Part shown: positions 11,437 to 22,602 of the stretch, one piece after another
Position numbering within the stretch: position 1 is the stretch's first letter
How the letters are laid out: each line of letters opens with the position of its first letter
Source of the DNA: Solanum dulcamara
Lineage: Eukaryota > Streptophyta > Magnoliopsida > Solanales > Solanaceae
Reading direction: 5' to 3'
Length of the DNA: 64,000 nucleotides
NCBI RefSeq assembly: GCF_947179165.1
Contig: NC_077242.1
Location: 39,874,097-39,938,096, forward strand
Notes under the pieces: generated by a model
Databases searched by the model: none
Told to the model about the DNA's origin: nothing
What the model saw: the letters and a program-made list of their open reading frames with translations, nothing else
Program-made: the position numbers and the translations under genes

Positions 11437-14400
11437 TGTCACGACCCAATACTGTAGGCTGTTACTAGGGTCCGACCTGGACCCCAGTATACATATTTGT
11501 CAACTGTAGTCAAATTTAACTATGAGCAAAGCGATACTACTCACAAAAACCCCAATGAGTTAAAACTTTTTCGTGTAACTTTTTCATGTACGCGTGGCCT
11601 CTTTCATTCATATCGTATCATGAAAGAGAATGCAAGCCGACAAGACTGCCATAACGTAAAAACATTTACAACGTGCCGTATAGGCACAACCGAAATAAAC
11701 TCATGAACAACCCACACATACATGTCTACAGACCTCTAAGAATAGGAATGACAACATATGGCGGGACAGGGCCCCCCGCCGTACCCCTATGTAACCAAAT
11801 ATATACATCAGTGGTTTGGTACTAAAACTTGGCTCCGAATCAATGGAGCTTCTTCTAAACTTGCTGAGTGGAATCCTAAGCTGGTGGATTCCCAAAATTT
11901 GTATTGTACCTGCGGGCATGAAACGCAGCCCCCCGAAGAAAGGGGAGTCAGTACGATATATGTACTGAGTATAGAAGCACAACATAACTGAGATAACAAC
12001 TGAACCAAGGATGCAGGAAACCAAGTATAACATTTAATAGGGTATTGTACCTGCACCTCACAAAAATAAAGTCATGTATACCACTATCACATACTGTATC
12101 CATCCCGCTCGGGGACTCAGTGTTACAAATACATTGTCTATCATGATAGGCATATGCATATTATTAGCACTGTGGAACGTACAACCCGATCCATATATAG
12201 AGCAAGCACATGCCAAGGAACGACGGCCCGATCCATATGTCACATGATAATACCGAGGTACGACGGCCCGATCAATATATATAATGCATAATAATGCTGA
12301 GGTACGACGACCCGATCCGTATAATGCATAATAATGCCGAGGTACGATGGCCCGATCCGTATAATGCATAAGCTGTCGTGGAATGTACGACCCGATCCTT
12401 AAATAGAAAACTGTGCCGAGGTACGACAGCCCGATCCGTATAATGCATAATCTGTCGTGGAACGTACGACCCAATCCTTATATAGCAAAATATGTCGAGG
12501 TATGTCCGGCCCGATCCATATATATATTTCATAATGCATATATGTGCACGCAAAACTCTGTAGCATAACAAATATCTCCCGAAATCATCATAGGATGTGT
12601 GAAAGAGTCTTTAGGTATAGGAGCTTACACATCCCAACACTATTCAACCTATACGGGGCTCAAGGGTCGTAGTTCAACTACTTCAAGGCCCGTATCATTC
12701 AAGAGTGAGTACAAGTCATGAGTTACATCCAGAGCCTGTACATGGAACTATCTCTAACTCATATCATACATCGTTTCACTTACATTAAGCCATTTCAAGA
12801 AAAGGAAGAGATAAGCTTCACGTGTATTACTTGTTATCACGCAAAAGGCTTACAAGACCATAACTCAACCATCACGGGAGTTCTAACATCAAGAAGTGAT
12901 TAAGATTAATGAATCATGCTCGGGGTTCTAAGAATGGGACTATCTCCACATTACATATACCAACCATTTATGGCTAAGACATGCCAAAAGAAAAGAAGAT
13001 AAGCTTTACATACTTATTCCAAAAACATGACAAAAGAAAGCTTCACATACCTCGTATGGACTTCTCTTAATCATGTCCACGTCATCGTCCTCCAAACCTA
13101 TTTAACATGGATGTAATGCAAGTATCAACAACCCTTAACTTTTCAGCACCTTAAGTTATACACGAGTGTTCACATAATCCATTTCCTCGCTCGTCTTCTC
13201 GACTAGTTCCTTAACTAGTTAACGAGTTAACGAAAATCGGGCAGCATCTCCCCTATAATATGTACTATCCAAATTTCCAATCACACTCCTAATGACTACA
13301 GACAAACAAAAACAACAACCTGAAGCACATGTATAAGCAGTTCACACAAACATAATACAACACAACCTGCAAATGACTCGCTCGAAACCACGATACCAAA
13401 ATAGGGTTTCTAGTTTCCGTTTTGCAAAACCTTTTACCGTACGAAGAAGGGGTTTCATGTGTATACAACCAGAAGATACCCCACACATTTTATGACACAT
13501 TTAGGACCTTCAAAACACACCACACAACCAGCAGCAGCCTCAACACACACAACGCCTCATTTCGACTACAATTTGACTATGACGACTTCAATTTTGATTG
13601 TGTCTATCGTCGAGCATTTCCACGATTTTATTAAACTTCCAGAAGACTAAAAGGTGTTTAATACACCTTATAACAACACCATAAACTTCAAATTAGAAGG
13701 TAAGACCTTACCTCACCCGAAATTGGTCAAAATTCACCAAATCGCACCTCGGAACTTCTTCAAACTTGCTGAAATTGTGCGGACTGCTTGTTATCCATTT
13801 GGTGATGCTACAAGCCATGATTTTACATTATTAACACCTTCATATTATTTACAAACCTTACCAAAACGTGGGAGAAGATCACCAAGCCGTACCTTAACAA
13901 ACGGCTTCCCAAACTTGCTAAATATTAACTTCAGAAACTCCTTATCATGCTGAAAGTTGCGGACTGTTCGTGTCCCTTCTTTACTTCTCCAAACAGTAAT
14001 TTTATGCTATTAAACCCTGTCTTGTAACCGTGGTATACCTTAAATAATTAATTCACGGAACAAAATCGAAGGGCTTACCTTAAATTGGAGCAACCCATGG
14101 CTGCCTCTCTTTTCTCTCTATGTTTCTCTCCTTGCTCTTGGCTGAAGTTTGGATAAAGAACTGAAGTATTAGTCATATTACACATGTATATATATCTCTT
14201 TAGAAGCTTTCACGTGGCATCCCCCTAGGGGTGAGATGTGGCAGCCTCTTAGGGTGCCACCTCAACTTATTCGGCCAATCACATGCTGCCATGTGGCAGT
14301 GGGGTCCACCCCAAGCTGCTGCATCACCTACTTGACCCTAAGTAGGTGCATCACCTGCTTTTCCAAGTAGGTGCATCACCTGCTTGCTTCGAGTAGGTGC

Positions 14401-14766
14401 TTCATTTCTTTATTTCTCTTTTGTGAGCACGTAATCTCGTCTTACTTCAAGAGCCTTTGTATTCCTTGCTACTTAAGCGCGATGTATACTCAAGTAGATT
14501 AGTATGTAAGACCTCTAAGTTGGTAGTTTACGCGAGTCAATCGAGTCCTACGACTCATTTCTCGGCCTCCAACTCCTTTCGAACTTTTATAACCTTATTT
14601 CCAATCTTCATTATTATGAAGCATTTTGTTCTCATTTCCTTGGAGTTATTTGATAGCATTATAGACTATCCAACTCATATAATGAATGTTAAGAAACTTA
14701 AGAGCCTTCCCAAAAACTTGAGAAGCTTAAGAAGCATTCTAAGGTACCAAAGTACGGGGTGTAACA
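11437..14766 (-). repeat. 5' LTR of element B
   Basis: It is a near-identical copy of 6435-9751. Inverted contents are the minisatellite (12190-12525), a TATA-like box (14186-14196) and the CACCTACTT/AAGTAGGTG cluster (14319-14402). The outer end GGTGTAACA is followed by CACAC, the right target-site copy. Confidence 0.87.
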
Positions 14767-17473
14767 CACACCTACTTGGGCTAAGTAGGTGACCCACCTA
14801 CATAGGGTGGACCTCACGCTGCCACATGGTAGTGTATGATTCATTGCATTGCTTGAGGTGGCACTCTAGGGGGATGCTACATGTCACCCCTGGGGGCTGC
14901 CATGTGTCCCATTTTAAGGACACATATATATAAATGCCTATTGCTGATCAACATCATTTTGAGCATGTTAGCCTTAGAAAAAGTTGAGAGAAAAGCTAGA
15001 GAGCAAGAATAAGGGAGCTACGTCTAGGGTTCTTCTAAGGTAAGTTCCCCAATTTATTTTTATAAATTAATTATTTAAGGTATCCTATGATGATATGATG
15101 GTGTTTAACAACATAAAATTTATTGTTAGGGCAAAGAGGAGGTTTTTGTTCTTGTTAACAGACCCGTTTTTGAATGATACTGCTATTAGTAAATGAGTAT
15201 AACTCCTTGTATAAGGATTCGTTTCAAGTAATTCAAGATGTTTTGGAAAGATATTTCATAGGGATATGACTTTAATTTAGCCTCTAAAACCCATTTTTGA
15301 TTGTCTCTACTCGAAAAAGGGTGATGAAGTATGGGGGAGGTGCTGCCCAGATTTTGTTTTGGAAATCCTACATGGATTGCTGTTTGTATTTTGGGCATAT
15401 CATTTTGTAAAAAATTGCGGTAGGGGTGATTTGAAATTGTATGTGACCTTAAGAATAACTTATGTAACTTTCCTTGAGGACACAAATCCTTTTTTTCTCA
15501 ATTACCCCTTCAAAACTAAGCGACAATATAAGATAGAAGGCTGTCCAGAATTCACGTTTTGATAGTTTTGGCGAGTTTGATGAGTTTAATGTAAGGTAAG
15601 GTCTTTCCTTTTAATTTGGAGTTTATGATGTTGTTATTAAGTGTATTACACATCGTGTAGGTGACTGTAAATATGAAAATTCCATAAATATGCTTGACGT
15701 TAAGAATAATTTAAATTGGAGTTGTTATAGTTAAATTGACGGGTAAGGTGTTGCACTTGTGGTGCTGCGGATGTAGGTGGTGTGGTGATATGTTGAAGGT
15801 ACTAAAAGTGTTCTAAAATACATATAGGTGCTTCTGGTTGCATCCACATGACCCTTCACTTTGTACCGTTAAAGGTTTTACGAAATAGAGACTAAAAACA
15901 CTATTTTGGATATCGTAATTTTGAGCGAGTCATTTAGAGTTTGTATTGTGTACTGTTGATGTGAATTGCTTGCATATATGTTGCAGGGTATTGTTGTTGG
16001 TTGGCTGTAGTGATTAGGGATGTAATTGGAAATTTGGATAGGGCGTATTATAAAGGAGATGCTGCCCAAATTCCGTTAACTTCTTAAGTAACTAATGGAC
16101 TAGTCGAGACTAGTGGAGGAAGGCAAATAAGAAATTGGTTCATATGGATAGTTGGTGACAGAATTAAAAGCTGGAAAGTCAAAGATTATTAATACTAGTA
16201 TTACCTTCGTGTTAAATAGGTTCAGAGGACGATGAGACAAGCTAGGTTCAAAGCAATCGATAGGAGGTATGTGAAGCTACCATTTCTTCTCTTTTGGCAT
16301 GTCTTAGATGTAAGTGTTATGTATGTGAAATTGGGAGTTATTCCATTCGTAAAGCTTCGAGTACAGTTCATATTTTTAATCCACTTCATGATGGTGGAAC
16401 TCTTGTAATAGTCAAGCTATTTCCTTTTTAAGGTTTTTTTATATGATAAAAGGTAATGTATGTAAAGCCTATTCTTTCTCTTCTCTTGGCATATTTTCAA
16501 GTTAAGTAGTGAATGATATGAGCTTGAGGATAAATCTACTCATAAATTCCAAGCGTAATTCACGATCCTTATTTACTTCTTAATGAAAGAACTCTGACAA
16601 TAATTGAACTAGGACCTCTCAAGCTTTCCATACGTTAGGAAGTGAGGAGTACATAATGTCTATCTTTCTTTTCTGGTGGCATATCTCAGTCCTAAGTGGA
16701 TTGTGTATGTAATGTGGGAATAATTCCATTCATAGAACCCTGAGTATGGTTCGTCAATCTTATTCATTTCTCGATATTAGAACTCCTACGATAGTTGGGT
16801 TATGGACTTGTAAGTGAAGCGATATATGGTATGAGTTAGAGATGATCCTATTTATAGGTTTTGGGTATAAATCATGACTTGTACTCACTTTTTGAGGTTA
16901 GGATTCTTAAAGTGGTGAAACTTCTATTCCTCGACCCTTGTGTTAGCTGAGTAATGATTAGATGTGTAAACTCTTATATCTAGAGACTCTTTGACACATC
17001 TTATGATGATATTCGGGAGATGGTTGTTACGTTACCAGGTTTTGTGTGCACGTATATGCATTACTATATGTATAGGGATCGGGTCGTACGTTCTCAGTAC
17101 TAACATGCTATATGTATAGGGATTGGGTCGTACATTCCTCGACACTAACGTATTATATGTATAGGGATCAGGCCGTACGTTTCTCGGCACTAACATGTTA
17201 TATATATAAGGATCGGGCTGTACGTTCCTCGACACTAATGTGTTATATGTATAGGGATCGAGTTATACGTTCCTCGGCACTAACATATTATATATATGGA
17301 TCGGGCCAAACGCTCCTCAGCACTAACATATTATATGTGTAGGGATTAGGCCAGACTTCCTCGACACTAACCTATCATATCTATATAGATCGGTCTATAC
17401 GTCCCATAGTGCTAATAGTATGAATATGCCCAGGTTGGACCCTAGTCGTAGCCCATGGGGTTGGGTCGTGACA
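14767..17473 (+). repeat. 3' LTR of element A, second part
   Basis: It continues the LTR interrupted at 6434 and matches about 247-3729. Two deletions relative to the 5' LTR are visible. One of 70 bp has its junction at 16810-16815, between GTAAGT repeats. One of 641 bp has its junction at 17428-17432, between GCCCA repeats. The minisatellite has one unit fewer. It ends GGGTCGTGACA at 17473, followed by AACCT, the right copy of the probable target duplication. Confidence 0.85.
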
Positions 17474-18280
17474 AACCTAAAGTCCCAAATTATGTTTCCC
17501 TCATAGGTTTATTGATTCCAATATGGCGAAGCTAATGGATCCACATAGCAAAGTTAGATGAGTTACTAATGGAGTATTCTATGGCAAGGTATCCTCCCCC
17601 ATCTTGATACGAGAGTCGAAAGATTCCATCTATTAGCTTGCATGGTCTTATATGTCAGTTAAAGGTCCTATCCCACACCATTTTTAGTTGAGTTATGAGT
17701 TTTTATGAATGCTATAATTTTTGATGCATTGATTAATGAGATCAATGTTTCAATGTTTTCATGACTTTATTTATGTTCTAAGTATATTGGTCTTGCATCT
17801 CATGATTCATATTGATTATTTCCTATGTTTATTATTCATGCGTCTTCTCACATACTTATTGCATTCCATTTACTAATGCATACTTTTGCATGTATTATAT
17901 CATAATGTTAGGTCGGACGATTATGCGCATCCTCGTTCTGTTCATTGCTAGTGCTTGCTATTAGCTTACTGTTGGTGAGTCCTCACAATTTGAGGATATG
18001 ACACTTATTTCATATTTGATAGTTGTTACTTTATTTCTCCTATGTTGTCTATTTGGGTGAATTAAGAGATTGTCTTATGTCCCATCTAGTAATGGAGGCA
18101 TGTTAGATAGTAAAGAGTCTATGCTGTCGCTTTCTTGTATTAAGATTTATGTTCTATTTGAGATTTTGCTTCAGTTGCTTAATTTAGCTTTATTGCTTAT
18201 TTACCTTATGTATACTCATGGAGGTTATAATAAAGGCTTGGTTGGGGTCCTTTGGGCTTATAATTGCCATGTTATTAGAA
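17474..18280 (+). repeat. 5' LTR remnant (alpha type) of chromovirus D
   Basis: It aligns to the reverse complement of about 56240-57200 and to 44640-45290, sharing CAATATGGCGAAGCTA and GGTCTTATATGT landmarks and a GGTGAGTCCTCACA core. Its 5' half is missing because A inserted here. Its extreme 3' end is also missing: it stops near 18280 and joins directly to reverse-transcriptase sequence, with no primer site, gag or protease. Confidence 0.75.
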
Positions 18281-18281
18281 G

Positions 18282-19496
18282 CCTAAAAGGGAGATAGACT
18301 TTGATATCGATCTTCTCTCTGATACTCAGCCTATCTCTATTCATCCTTATTGAATGGATCTGACATAATTGAAGGAATTAAAAAATCAGTTGAAGGAATT
18401 TCTAGATAAAGGTTTCATCAGACCGAGTATCTCTCCATGGGGTACTCCGGTTCTCTTTATCAAAAAGAAGAATGGTTCTCTTCGTATGTGTATTGACTAT
18501 AAGTAATTGAATAAGGTCACAATCAAGAATAAGTATCCAATTCCAAGGATTGATGACTTGTTCGACCAACTCAAGGAGCAAGTTACTTTTCAAAGATTGA
18601 TCTTTGATTGGGTTATCATCAACTCTGAGTAAGGGAATGTGACATTGCAAAAACAATTTTTAGAACTCGGTATGGTCACTTTGAATTCTTGGTTATGTCT
18701 TTGGAACTAACGAATGCCCCTGCAACTTTTATGAATTTGATGAACAGGGTGTTTAAGCAATATTTGGGTATGTTTGTGATTGTCTTCATTGATGATATTC
18801 TGATCTATTCTCTGAGTAAGGAAGAGCATGCCGATCATTTGAACACTGTGTTGTAAATTCTCAAGGACCGTTAGTTGTTTGCAACATTTTGTAAATCTAA
18901 ATTTTGGTTAAGGTCATTTGCTTTCATTGGTTATATTTCCTCTGGTGAAAGAATCACAGTTGATCCCAAGAAGATCGAAGCAGATAAGAACTGGCCTAGA
19001 CCATTGTCTTTTTTTGATATTCAGAGTTTCTTAGTCTTAGCCGGTTATTAAAGATGGTTTGTGGAAGGTTTCTCTTCTATTGCATCGCCCTTGACTACTT
19101 TAACTCGAAAGATGATGAAGTACTACTGGTCTCAGGCATGTGAGAAAAGTTTTCAATAGTTGAAGGATAGGCTTACCTCAGCTCTAGTGTTGACATTAGC
19201 GGAAGCTTTTGATAGGTACTTTGTGTATTGTGATGCTCCACGAATTGGTGTTGGTTGTGTTCTATTCAAATTGGAAAAGTGATAGCTTATGCTTCAAGCC
19301 AACTTAAGGTACATGAGAAGAATTACCCAATTCATGATTTGGAATTGGCGGCGGTGGTATTTACTTTTAAGTTGTGCGGACACAATCTTTATGGTGTTCA
19401 TTCTTTATGGTGTCCATGTATATGTTTTCACCGATCACAAGAGTTTGTAATATATTTTCATCCAAAAGAAGTTGAACCTTTAACAAAGGAGATGAC
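18282..19496 (+). pseudogene. Chromovirus D pol, part 1: reverse transcriptase and RNase H
   Basis: Broken Ty3/gypsy polymerase. It opens inside RT with a PPKREIDF-like segment, then shows the [11 protein letters not shown] and CIDYK motifs of the RT palm, the catalytic FIDDIL (Asp codons 18791-18796) and a connection region. RNase H begins around 19200 (YFVYCDAP) and continues with [16 protein letters not shown]. Stops and frameshifts occur throughout, for example in IDYK*LN and MDLT*LKE. Translation breaks at 19496, where element C is inserted in the segment that normally reads about QRRWLDLL. The gene resumes at 33317. The enzyme would copy element RNA to cDNA, but this copy cannot be functional. 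Confidence 0.87.
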
Positions 19497-21036
19497 TGAT
19501 GTGTCGCATATTTATTACACTTTTGATTCTCAAAATGATGAATTAATGTGCGTTGCAAGCATGTTTTTGTAGATATGATGTGTGTTTTATTTATGTTGTA
19601 GGAAAACTAAGTCGCACATGAGTTTTGATGATATTGTGGGCCTGAGACATTGTTTGCTGAAGACTGAGGATACGAGCTTCACCACAGACCCTAGTGCCTT
19701 GCACAGACCGTGATGGATATAGTAATGCAAACCTTGTGAAGAGGTTAATGCTAAAATTTTGGCCAATTGTATCTCCGCGGAACCCTTCACAGGCTGTGGA
19801 GCCCACTATGGATCATGGTGACTAATCATAAAGGCTAATGAAAGAAATTGAAGAATTGGCAAAATCTATCACCATGGACTCCAGTACAGATCGTATTAAG
19901 CACTAAGAGGCATGATGATTGCACGTGAAGTAATGAAGGCCACACAACATGGAGCCAAGTTAAACACCACAGAGGAGGAGCACGGAGGGTGAAGTTTAGT
20001 ATGGTCCATGGTGAGTGAGCATGTACTGTACCGACTTAAGTTTTCCTAGTTGGTTTAGGATTAGGTTTTTCATTTCTATAAATACCCCAAAATTATTTAC
20101 TCTTTAGGGTTACGCATTTTATTATCAGTTTTTGAATATTATTATGGACGACATTGAAGATACATTCTACTACATTTTGAGATTGATTTTTGAAATATAA
20201 TTTCAGTTTTCATTCTTGATTTTTGTTCGCATATTTGATTTAAGTTTTACTTCTTCATTAGCGTAGGTATTGATTCATAAATTCTACAAAAATTCTTATT
20301 CTTTTACTTATAATTATGAGTAGCTAAGCCCACAACTAGGATTGTGGGAACCATGACAAAATAACGAAGTAGGTAAACGTGTAAAGTGATTATTGTTATT
20401 TGTCTTGCGTGTATTGTGATTTTCTTTGTTTATAATTCTTTCTTAATGAGTGCACACAATGGTAACCTACCCATTTCATTGCTAGCCTAGGAGGGAGGTA
20501 GTGATTAGGAAAAGATTATCTCAACACGTATTGGAAGGAACAAAACTTGATCCAAGTTGCTTGAGCCCGGGAGGGGATAGTACTCTGAGATCCAGAGCTA
20601 GGTTAGTAAGGCACACACTTTGATATTGGGAGTATATGAATGATATGCGTCTAAGAAGGATCAGGAGGTGAATTAGATATCATATAACTAGCTAGATTTT
20701 CATACAACTCATTGAAATGTTACCACTAACACGATTGGTTTGCTGAGTTAAATGTCATGAGGAACACAATCCTAGCTAATTTTTCACATTGTTCACAACC
20801 TAGTTACTAGTTACTTTGTTATTGCATCATTTAGTGTTACTAAATCAATCAACAAATCCCCCATTTTACTTTATACACTTTTGTTTTTGGGAAGTAGAAA
20901 CTACAACTTAAAAGTAATTGCTAATAGAGTTGTTTTAACCTATTCCCTATGGGATCGACCTCGACTCTTAGGTGGGTAAATATATTACTAACGATTGTCT
21001 ATATTTCTTTCACGAAGTATATTCAGTATTATAAAA
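19497..21036 (+). repeat. 5' LTR of element C
   Basis: It begins TGATGTGTCGCA, repeated at 31839 as TGATGTGTTGCG. It contains a block rich in CACCACAG/CCGTGATGG-type short palindromes (19670-20020), a clean TATA box (TATAAATA at 20077-20084) and the CAACTAGGATTGTGGGAACC and GGGATCGACC landmarks also seen in G. The 3' boundary near 21036 is set by the primer site at 21039 and is uncertain by a few bases. Confidence 0.85.
20077..20084 (+). promoter_or_regulatory. TATA box of element C 5' LTR
   Basis: TATAAATA in a TTTC...CCCC context, just downstream of the palindrome-rich block. The 3' LTR copy has decayed to CAATAAATA (about 32417-32425). G has the same box at 47745-47752. Confidence 0.65.
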
Positions 21037-21038
21037 AA

Positions 21039-21056
21039 TGGTGCCATTGTTGAGGA
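21039..21056 (+). other. Primer-binding site of C, tRNA-Asp type
   Basis: TGGTGCCATTGTTGAGGA is a decayed form of TGGCGCCGTTGCCGGGGA, the site used by Athila-type elements. It lies immediately after the 5' LTR. G has a similar site at 48681-48698. Confidence 0.75.
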
Positions 21057-21158
21057 ATACGACTTTGAAATATTCTATTATTTACTAATTTAGTTCATAG
21101 TTCTATTTCCTAATTTTACTTTTTTATTGTTTTTGTTTTTGAAGGTAATAGGTAATTC

Positions 21159-22602
21159 ATGCCAAACACCCGCAACAAGGATGAACCACTGCTTCCCTAC
21201 AATCTGAATTTTAAAGGTCAATTACGAAAATCAATATATAAGAGTGAGGTGCAAAGGCGTAGGGAGCTTGCTGAAAATCAAGTCAGGGATAATACTAGGA
21301 ACAAGGATGAACTAAATGAACCATTGGGGTGTAGAGGTTAAAGACCTGTGAACTTTTCCTTAATTGAGGGTGATGCTGATACAAATAGCGTGGGAGATAC
21401 TGGAACTATAGTCCTCCCACCACTATGTCAAAGCTTGAAGTTCACTATCGCTAGTACTATGCTGCAAAGGTTGAACTTAAAAGGAATATTTAGCAGAGCA
21501 ACTAGTGATGATGCTAACTAACACTTGATGAAGTTTATCGCCATATCCAAGTCATCTCAAATCCCTGGGGTTAGACAATCAGATGTGCGGCTGCATCTAT
21601 TCCCAATGTCTCTATCTTGGGAGATAATGAAGTGACTGAATGAGCTTAAACATGACTTTATCACAACTTAGAGGGAGCTGAGGGAAGCATTTCTAGAGAG
21701 GTTTTTCCCACCATCCAAGAAGCTTCAAATTAGGGATTAGATTAATTCTTATAAGTAGCGACCTAATAAAGCAGTGCATGAGACTTGAGAGAGATTCAGA
21801 CAGAAGCTAAAGTAGTGTCCCAATCACAATTTGGCTAATGAGCACTTGAAGGAGGTATTCTACAGGTTATGCAACTTTATGACCAAGCTAGTGATACATG
21901 CCATTAGTGGTAGTTTGTTTATTTCTATGACATTTCAGAAAGCAGCAACAATTTTGGATCAGTTCGCAAAGAACAATAGGACTTGGTATACTCGAGATGT
22001 AGAATTTTTAGGATTCATGTTTTAGATATCAGCAGAGGAAAAGAAAAAGGAGGTGGAGCATGATCCAAACATGGTTCACATGAGGATGCAGATAGATTTG
22101 TTGATCAAGAGCTTGTTAGGTGGAGGTCTAGAAAAGGTAAAAGCTGTGGATGCTAGAAGTCAATATGATGATCTAGACTTGATTATAAGGACAAAGCCAA
22201 ATTTCTAAATAGCCAAGGGGTTTTCCGAACTTACAACTCTTGGAATAAAGGTTGGATCTTTCAAAGAAATAACTACTATAACCGAGTAGGAAGTCATGAT
22301 CATGAAAGTTGGCAGAACAAAGACAACTTCAAGAATGATGAAAATGGGGTGTATGTGCGACCTATGAACAGAGATCGAGTAGAAAATAATAATAGTAACT
22401 CTAAGCTGGAAGAAATAATGAAAAAAGGTCTTACAAAAGATGTAGGTGACTCGGTCTTGAGTCAGGGATATGTGAGGCGACATGACTAATATCAACCAAG
22501 TGATGGATTCATACTCTACTTCTATTAGACATTTGGAGCATCAGATGGGATAATTGTCTGTGGCATTAAATCAAAGGAAGAATAGTACTTTACCTAGTAA
22601 CA
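21159..22602 (+). pseudogene. Element C gag, broken
   Basis: Starts at the ATG in MPNTRNKDEP, about 100 bp after the primer site. A capsid-like region follows around 21350-22030, with LHLFPMSLSWE, REAFLERFFPPSKK and TFQKAATILDQFA segments that match Athila-type gag (structural protein of the virus-like particle). A hydrophilic stretch and HLEHQMGQLSVALNQR lead to the SNTV-NPRKD segment near 22600, where the duplicated block begins. At least seven in-frame stops are present. No CCHC knuckle is seen. Confidence 0.8.

Larger units (their letters stand above)
6435..14766 (-). mobile_element. Non-autonomous LTR retrotransposon B, complete, nested in A
   Basis: B belongs to the same broad family as A but lies in the opposite direction. 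On the minus strand it reads: 5' LTR (14766-11437), exact initiator-Met primer site, short non-coding interior (11436-9752), polypurine tract, 3' LTR (9751-6435). LTR lengths are 3330 and 3317 bp with TG...CA ends, and they look about 96-97% alike by eye, making B the youngest complete element here. The flanking 5-mers TACAC/CACAC agree at four of five positions. Removing B and one 5-mer restores the A LTR sequence seen near 240-252. No coding domains are present. Confidence 0.88.
1..17473 (+). mobile_element. Non-autonomous LTR retrotransposon A (LARD-like), 5' end outside window
   Basis: Element A has a 5' LTR (1-3729, lacking about its first 103 bp), an initiator-Met primer site, a 2.35 kb interior without any recognisable gag or pol reading frame, a polypurine tract (6067-6080) and a 3' LTR split by element B (6081-6434 and 14767-17473). 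The LTR begins TGTTATACCCC and ends GGGTCATGACA, so it has TG...CA termini. LTRs near 3.8 kb flanking a non-coding interior fit a large retrotransposon derivative that needs enzymes in trans. By eye the two LTRs agree at about 92% over their first 215 shared bases. The element sits in the LTR of chromovirus D: the sequence after 17473 aligns to the middle of an alpha LTR. The left flank and one target-site copy lie outside the window. Confidence 0.85.
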
